Made by a program: the position numbers and the translations under genes. Below the pieces are notes generated by a model. The model was given only the letters and a program-made list of their open reading frames with translations. It searched no databases and had not been told where the DNA came from. Shown here in pieces: positions 42,982 through 46,804 of a stretch of 46,804 bases of DNA. Source of the stretch: Deltaproteobacteria bacterium ADurb.Bin207 (GTDB lineage Bacteria > Myxococcota_A > Polyangia > Polyangiales > Polyangiaceae). The stretch spans positions 1 to 46,804 of the forward strand of contig MWCO01000050.1 of the NCBI GenBank assembly GCA_002070115.1. The letters run 5' to 3'. Position 1 is the first letter of the stretch. Each line of letters starts with the position of its first letter.

Positions 42982-43410
42982 ATGGCGTATTGGCTGCTGA
43001 AAACAGAGCCCGGTGCGTATAGTTTCGATGATTTGTTGCGAGACAAGGGGACGTGCTGGGATGGCGTGCGAAACTACCAAGCTCGCAACAATCTTTCGCG
43101 CATGAAACAGGGCGATCGTTGTGTGATTTACCATTCCGTAGGCCCGAAGGAAGCGGTTGGCGTGGCAAAAGTGACGAAAACAGCCTACCCAGACCCAACG
43201 TCGGCGGATGCGAAATGGTTGGCGGTAGACATCGTGCCTGAAGAGCGTTTTGCGTTTCCGGTCTCTCTGGCAACGATGAAGGCTCATCCCGTGCTGGCGG
43301 GCATGGCTTTGGTGCGACAGTCTCGTCTTTCGGTTTGTCCAGTTACCTCCGATGAGTTCGAAGCATTGGTTTCTCTTGCCAATATTGCTCGACCTTCGAA
43401 TCGAATCTGA
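42982..43410 (+). CDS. EVE domain protein
   Basis: A 142-residue single-domain cytoplasmic protein of the EVE family (PUA-like). Visible hallmarks are YWLLKTEPGAYSFDDL at the N-terminus, WDGVRNYQARNNL, and GDRCVIYHS, followed by GVAKVTKTAYPDP. EVE domains bind modified nucleobases in DNA or RNA and are found in restriction and antitoxin-like contexts, but also as lone housekeeping proteins; the latter fits here, since no nuclease is adjacent. GGAG ten bases before the ATG supports the start. It is followed by the CPBP gene after 59 bases. Confidence 0.93.
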   Translation: MAYWLLKTEPGAYSFDDLLRDKGTCWDGVRNYQARNNLSRMKQGDRCVIYHSVGPKEAVGVAKVTKTAYPDPTSADAKWLAVDIVPEERFAFPVSLATMKAHPVLAGMALVRQSRLSVCPVTSDEFEALVSLANIARPSNRI

Positions 43411-43469
43411 ACGCTCACCGCTCGGACGGATACCAACTTCCCCATACCTGTACTAAGGGAATCGGGACC

Positions 43470-44333
43470 ATGCTGGACGACGACTCTGAGGATCGGTTGA
43501 GCGGGATACCTCCGCAAGAAAGACCGTTGTCCGTCGTGGCGGCGGTGTTGTGGTTTGTGGTGGCCACGGCAGGAGCGATGACGCTCATTGCCGTGACGCA
43601 TGCGTTGCGTCCGGGTGCGCAGACGGACATCGTCAATGCCGTGGCATGTCAGGCCATCGCGTACTTTGCGACGATCTTGCTGGCGGTTCGCGTTCATGGT
43701 GGCAACAGGGCGTTGGCGGATATATTTGCCTTGCGCAAGACGCATCCGATTTTTTTCCTGTTGGGGGGGCTATTGGGCGTTTGTTTGCAGATCCCCGCGG
43801 AGTTGTTGCAGCGGCTGGTGTTTCGCTTTCTTCCGATGGATCCGCAATCGCTGGAAATGCAATCCGAAATGCTTCGCATGGACAGTCTTGTCTCACGAAT
43901 CATGATTCCGATCGTGGTCATTGGTTTGGGGCCTTTCGTGGAGGAGCTTTTCTTTCGCGGTCTTCTGTTTGGGGGTATGCGGCGCAGTCATGGGGTAGGG
44001 TTTACTTGCTTCATGGTGGCTGTCCTTTTCGCGGGTGCCCATGGGAGTATCCAATTATTCGTTCCTTTGCTGGTCATCGGGGGAGCCATCACGTTGGTTC
44101 GAGCCGTGAGCGGTTCTGTGGGACCTGGTCTCGTGGCTCATTTTTGTTTCAATGCGATCCCGATTCTCGGCATTGCTTTCGGATGGATCCGTTTCGATAG
44201 TGACCCCACTCCCTTGCCTTGGACGATCAGCGTCGGAGGAGTGCTGGCGACCATGTTGATCCTTGCAGCGTTTGTCATGCTTTCTTTACGCAGTCAGGCC
44301 GCCGTGCGTGCGCGTCAGGAGGACTTGAGATGA
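43470..44333 (+). CDS. CPBP-family intramembrane metalloprotease
   Basis: A 287-residue multi-pass membrane protein of the CPBP (Abi, PF02517) family. The active-site motif EELFFR (158-163) is followed in later helices by VLFAGAHG (motif 2, with His) and GLVAHFCFN (motif 3, H-x3-N), which together place the catalytic and metal-binding residues inside the membrane. About seven hydrophobic segments are visible. Family members cleave prenylated or small membrane proteins; the substrate here is unknown. AAGGGA upstream supports the ATG. The stop overlaps the start of the patatin gene by four bases (ATGA), so the two are coupled. Confidence 0.9.
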   Translation: MLDDDSEDRLSGIPPQERPLSVVAAVLWFVVATAGAMTLIAVTHALRPGAQTDIVNAVACQAIAYFATILLAVRVHGGNRALADIFALRKTHPIFFLLGGLLGVCLQIPAELLQRLVFRFLPMDPQSLEMQSEMLRMDSLVSRIMIPIVVIGLGPFVEELFFRGLLFGGMRRSHGVGFTCFMVAVLFAGAHGSIQLFVPLLVIGGAITLVRAVSGSVGPGLVAHFCFNAIPILGIAFGWIRFDSDPTPLPWTISVGGVLATMLILAAFVMLSLRSQAAVRARQEDLR

Positions 44334-45457
44334 TGGAACGAACGACGGATGAGCGTCCGAAGACCGCAATTTGTTTGACGGGAGGGGGCGTGACGGGGGG
44401 CGCGTATCAATTGGGCGCCTTGTCCGCGCTCGAATCCGTGGTGGAATCCGAGCCTTTTGATTTGATCATTGGCACGTCCAGCGGCGCCAGCGTGGCTGCC
44501 GCCATTGCGGGAGGTTTGCCGGTATCCAGGCTTTTTCGCGCGCTGCTCGATCCCGCGGACAACTTCTTTCCCCTCGAGCGGAACCACATATTGAGCCTGG
44601 ATGTCGGCGAATGGCGGCGCACCATCATGAGCGGATTGAACGCCATTCGGCATGGCGTAGCTTCGCTTGTGGCGCGAAGCCCGGCTCCGATGCCTTCTGA
44701 CCTTTGGGAACAACTCGATCGTCTCTTCGATGCATTGCCCGCGGGGTTGCTGTCCCTGGACCGATACGAACACTTCCTAGCCGATTTTTTCCTACGAAGA
44801 CGTGTTCCGAACAGTTTTCGAAGTCTACATCGTGAGTTGCTCATTACCGCAACCGATCTCGATGGCGGTGAAAGCGTATTGTTTGGATCTTCGCAATTCG
44901 ATCACGTTCCCATTTCTCTCGCCTGTACGGCTTCGATGGCGCTGCCGCTGTTTTTTTCACCCGTTCGTATCGGTGATCGGTACTACGTGGATGGCAGCGT
45001 GGCACCCACGACGGAGATCGATATCGCTGTTGCCAACGGAGCAAAATTCATCCTTGTTTTGAACCCGAACGTGCCGATTCGCGTATCGGTTATGCCCGAT
45101 GGCGTTCCTACGGGGCACGGCATTCGATCGAGCCTTCGCGACAAAGGATTGATGTGGATCTACAACCAGGCGATGCGGACGTCCATTCATGCTCGTCTGA
45201 CGGAAGCGGCGTCTCGTATCAATGCATCGGGCTCGGCGCATGTTTTGCTTGTGGAACCGGAGCCGGAAGTCGCCATGCATTTCATGAACAACGCAACGAG
45301 CCCACAGGCGCGCAAAGAAATCATGCACGCTTCTCATCGCGCATCTCGAACGCGATTCCGAAAATGGGCCAGCGACAACAACCCGCTCATGGAGTCTTTG
45401 GGATGGCGGATCAAAGCCGATGAAGATGCTGCCGTGGGAAGCACCGCGGACTATTGA
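44330..45457 (+). CDS. Patatin-like phospholipase
   Basis: A 375-residue protein of the patatin family, which hydrolyses acyl lipids with a Ser-Asp dyad. The glycine-rich oxyanion loop GGGVTGGAYQLG (18-29) is followed by GTSSGAS with nucleophile Ser50, and the catalytic Asp lies in YYVDGS (about 223). No signal peptide is present, so it probably acts in the cytoplasm or at the inner leaflet. AGGAGG seven bases before the ATG fixes the start, and the ATGA overlap couples it to the CPBP protease gene. Pairing of a membrane protease and a lipase suggests a shared envelope task. Substrate specificity cannot be told. Confidence 0.93.
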   Translation: MMERTTDERPKTAICLTGGGVTGGAYQLGALSALESVVESEPFDLIIGTSSGASVAAAIAGGLPVSRLFRALLDPADNFFPLERNHILSLDVGEWRRTIMSGLNAIRHGVASLVARSPAPMPSDLWEQLDRLFDALPAGLLSLDRYEHFLADFFLRRRVPNSFRSLHRELLITATDLDGGESVLFGSSQFDHVPISLACTASMALPLFFSPVRIGDRYYVDGSVAPTTEIDIAVANGAKFILVLNPNVPIRVSVMPDGVPTGHGIRSSLRDKGLMWIYNQAMRTSIHARLTEAASRINASGSAHVLLVEPEPEVAMHFMNNATSPQARKEIMHASHRASRTRFRKWASDNNPLMESLGWRIKADEDAAVGSTADY

Positions 45458-45472
45458 GAAGCCTTGCCACTC

Positions 45473-45988
45473 ATGACCATGAATTCCCATCGGCGCTTGC
45501 CTTTCCGTTTGATGAGCCTGGGCTGGGCAATCACCGCGCTCTTGTGCTCGTCGTGCAAAGAACACTACGTCATTGGTGATCATGTGTTCGTCGAATGGGA
45601 AGGAAATGATTACCCGGCGGTCATCGTCGATGCGGAAGGTCCTGCACGGTTTCGCGTGCATTACGATGGATACGATGCGATCTGGGATGAGACCATCAAT
45701 GTGGCGCGGATCAAAGGAAGGGTCAAAGGACCCGTGGTTCCGCCACCACCACCGGCCAAGGTGATGCGACGCGGCGGAGCCCCTCTTGCCTCGTCCTCCG
45801 CTTCGGGTGGACATTCTCTGTCGCGCTACAAAGTCGGCCAACGGGTGCGTGTCTCTTGGAACAACCACATATATCCCGCCAGTATCGTCGAAGTGCTGGG
45901 GGAGGAACGATACCGGGTTCATTACGAAGGGTTTGGTCCCGAATGGGACGAAACCATCGACGTGTCGAGAATCAAAGAGCCTCGTTGA
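45473..45988 (+). CDS. Lipoprotein with two Tudor-like (chromo-barrel) domains
   Basis: A 171-residue exported protein. The signal peptide ends in LCSSC, a lipobox. Two similar domains follow at about 35-80 (VEWEGNDYPAVIVDAEG, FRVHYDGYDAIWDETINVARI) and about 115-165 (VSWNNHIYPASIVEVLGEE, YRVHYEGFGPEWDETIDVSRI), joined by a Pro-rich linker of about 30 residues. This WxGxxYPAxI...VHYxG...WDE pattern matches the Tudor/Agenet-type barrel known from eukaryotic chromatin readers. Bacterial copies exist but their ligands are not known to me. The start is ATG at 45473; ATG at 45479 is also possible. It lies 15 bases after the patatin gene, probably in the same transcript. Confidence 0.82.
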   Translation: MTMNSHRRLPFRLMSLGWAITALLCSSCKEHYVIGDHVFVEWEGNDYPAVIVDAEGPARFRVHYDGYDAIWDETINVARIKGRVKGPVVPPPPPAKVMRRGGAPLASSSASGGHSLSRYKVGQRVRVSWNNHIYPASIVEVLGEERYRVHYEGFGPEWDETIDVSRIKEPR

Positions 45989-46043
45989 CCGCGCGCCGAT
46001 GGCGTCGATAATGGTTGTGAACCAACGATTTCGTGAGTGCAGT

Positions 46044-46457
46044 ATGATGTCGGATTTGCTGACCTATCTTTGCCCATTCTGCAATGCCAGCCTCAACCCA
46101 CGCGAGTACGTCATTTTGCGTGGTGAACTGAAGGGGCGGCGAGCCCTGATGTTGTTCAACCCCACACCAGGGGATTATTCAACGATCATACCCGCCGATT
46201 TCCCGGTTGAAATGAACGATGAGGTCGCGTTTTATTGTCCCGTCTGTAGCCGTGACCTGGCTTGCCCCCAAGACCCAAGCATGGCCGAATTGCGCTTTCG
46301 CAAAGAGGGAGACGAGGAAGAGCAAGGAACCGTACTCTTTTCTCGCGTCGCCGGTCGCCGTGCGACATACTTCATCGCGGAAGGAAGGGTCCACTCATTC
46401 GGTGAGCATGCGGATGCGGATGGGGTTAATTATTGGGGGGTTCGGACGACGATATGA
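46044..46457 (+). CDS. Small protein with split CxxC zinc ribbon
   Basis: A 137-residue cytoplasmic protein. CPFC near residue 10 and CPVC near residue 70 give four Cys for one zinc site, with a beta-rich insert between (ILRGELKGRRALMLFNP). The C-terminal half has an acidic stretch and a beta-rich end (YFIAEGRVHSFGEH). I recognise no named family. Two adjacent ATGs (46044 and 46047) could each be the start. It follows the Tudor-like lipoprotein by 55 bases on the same strand. A regulatory or metal-dependent role is possible but not shown. Confidence 0.65.
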   Translation: MMSDLLTYLCPFCNASLNPREYVILRGELKGRRALMLFNPTPGDYSTIIPADFPVEMNDEVAFYCPVCSRDLACPQDPSMAELRFRKEGDEEEQGTVLFSRVAGRRATYFIAEGRVHSFGEHADADGVNYWGVRTTI

Positions 46458-46559
46458 ACCCTTTCTGATTCGTGATGTGTTTAGGATGGCTGATTTATAG
46501 CTCTTGTGGTACATAATCTGGCACGAGATGTGCTGCTGACCGGAATACCGAGGTTCCTC

Positions 46560-46804
46560 ATGCGCTACTCCCGTCTCCCTCTAATCCTTTCCATTGGGGC
46601 TATTTATGCGGCTTTTGTCTCAGGCTGCGGACGATCGGATTTGGATTGGGAAGATCTCGATCCTTCGCTGTTGGGCCAAGGTGGCACAGATCCTGAGGCC
46701 GGAGGCACAGGTGGAACAGGCGGAACGGGTGGGGAAGGGGGGACAGGAGGAATAGGGGGAACCGGGGGGGAAGGTGGCACAGGCGGAGCAGGCGGAACAG
46801 GCGG
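46560..46804 (+). CDS. Partial Gly-rich lipoprotein (N-terminus only)
   Basis: Only the first 81 complete codons are present; the frame runs off the right edge. A signal peptide ends in FVSGC, a lipobox, followed by about 20 residues with acidic and Leu content, then continuous GGTGG, GGEGG and GGAGG units. Such Gly-rich stalks often carry a C-terminal domain in myxobacterial surface proteins. GAGG ten bases upstream supports the ATG. The missing C-terminus may hold the functional domain. Confidence 0.75.
   Translation, partial: MRYSRLPLILSIGAIYAAFVSGCGRSDLDWEDLDPSLLGQGGTDPEAGGTGGTGGTGGEGGTGGIGGTGGEGGTGGAGGTG
46700..46804 (+). repeat. GGxGG-coding low-complexity repeat at the right edge
   Basis: About 105 bases encode consecutive GG(T/E/A/I)GG units in frame with the partial lipoprotein. 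The base composition is dominated by G. Such sequence often stops assembly, so the edge may be artificial. Confidence 0.75.

Noticed and set aside
42982..43410. EVE protein as part of a defence or antitoxin system
   Set aside because: No nuclease, methylase or toxin is adjacent; its neighbours are envelope genes.
1..46804. rRNA, tRNA, prophage, insertion sequence or biosynthetic cluster
   Set aside because: No cloverleaf with a T-loop, no transposase or integrase motif, no phage structural gene and no synthase domain was seen on reading both strands.

Overview
The window (46.8 kb, moderate G+C, no mobile elements seen) reads as a piece of a Myxococcota chromosome, most likely a Polyangia-type lineage. 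Supporting signs are two MYXO-CTERM-like tails, MopE-type and NGCE/CGxC cysteine-rich surface repeats, a TIGR04551-like outer-membrane protein, two eukaryote-type Ser/Thr kinases, PEGA-like membrane proteins, an OmpA protein with thrombospondin type-3 repeats, and Gly-rich linker proteins at both window edges. Lineage is inferred from these families, not from a marker gene.

Layout. 1-12.3 kb: envelope and housekeeping genes: the end of a Gly-Ser stalk protein, a MopE-like lipoprotein, NagZ (beta-N-acetylhexosaminidase), two envelope proteins, a YvcK/CofD-like protein, a metallophosphoesterase with a MYXO-CTERM-like tail, a TPR protein, a 551-base gene-free stretch and a DUF4874/DUF4832 lipoprotein. 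12.35-28.8 kb: the centrepiece, two divergent three-gene operons around a 183-base intergenic region. Leftward: an Hsp70-like ATPase, a dynamin-like GTPase and a coiled-coil protein. Rightward: a YqiJ-like OB-fold membrane protein, a YqiK-type flotillin and an 1863-residue AAA+ ATPase of the DUF3686 ('DNA repair ATPase') type with a PilZ-like C-terminus. 28.9-46.8 kb: a papain-family protease with a MYXO-CTERM-like tail, a TIGR04551-like protein, a kinase with an N-terminal zinc ribbon, an OmpA/TSP3 protein, a secreted unknown, serine O-acetyltransferase (cysE), a kinase translationally coupled to a PEGA-like protein, a Cys-rich/beta-propeller lipoprotein, an EVE protein, a coupled CPBP protease-patatin pair, a double Tudor-like lipoprotein, a zinc-ribbon protein and the start of a Gly-rich lipoprotein.

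How they may work together. The central locus puts membrane-microdomain scaffolding (flotillin and its OB-fold partner), a membrane-remodelling GTPase, an Hsp70-like switch, a long coiled coil and a giant AAA+ motor on one divergent unit. My reading is a membrane or envelope stress/remodelling machine. Flotillin-YqiJ pairs are known, and association of DUF3686 ATPases with flotillin genes is from memory. The Hsp70-dynamin-coiled-coil set, which recalls SrfABC, on a shared control region is what looks under-described. The rest is mostly envelope biology (surface proteins, proteases, lipases, kinases) with a few metabolic genes (nagZ, yvcK-like, cysE).

All calls come from reading the sequence; no database search was run. 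Start sites were chosen by Shine-Dalgarno match, signal peptide and family length and are flagged where ambiguous.
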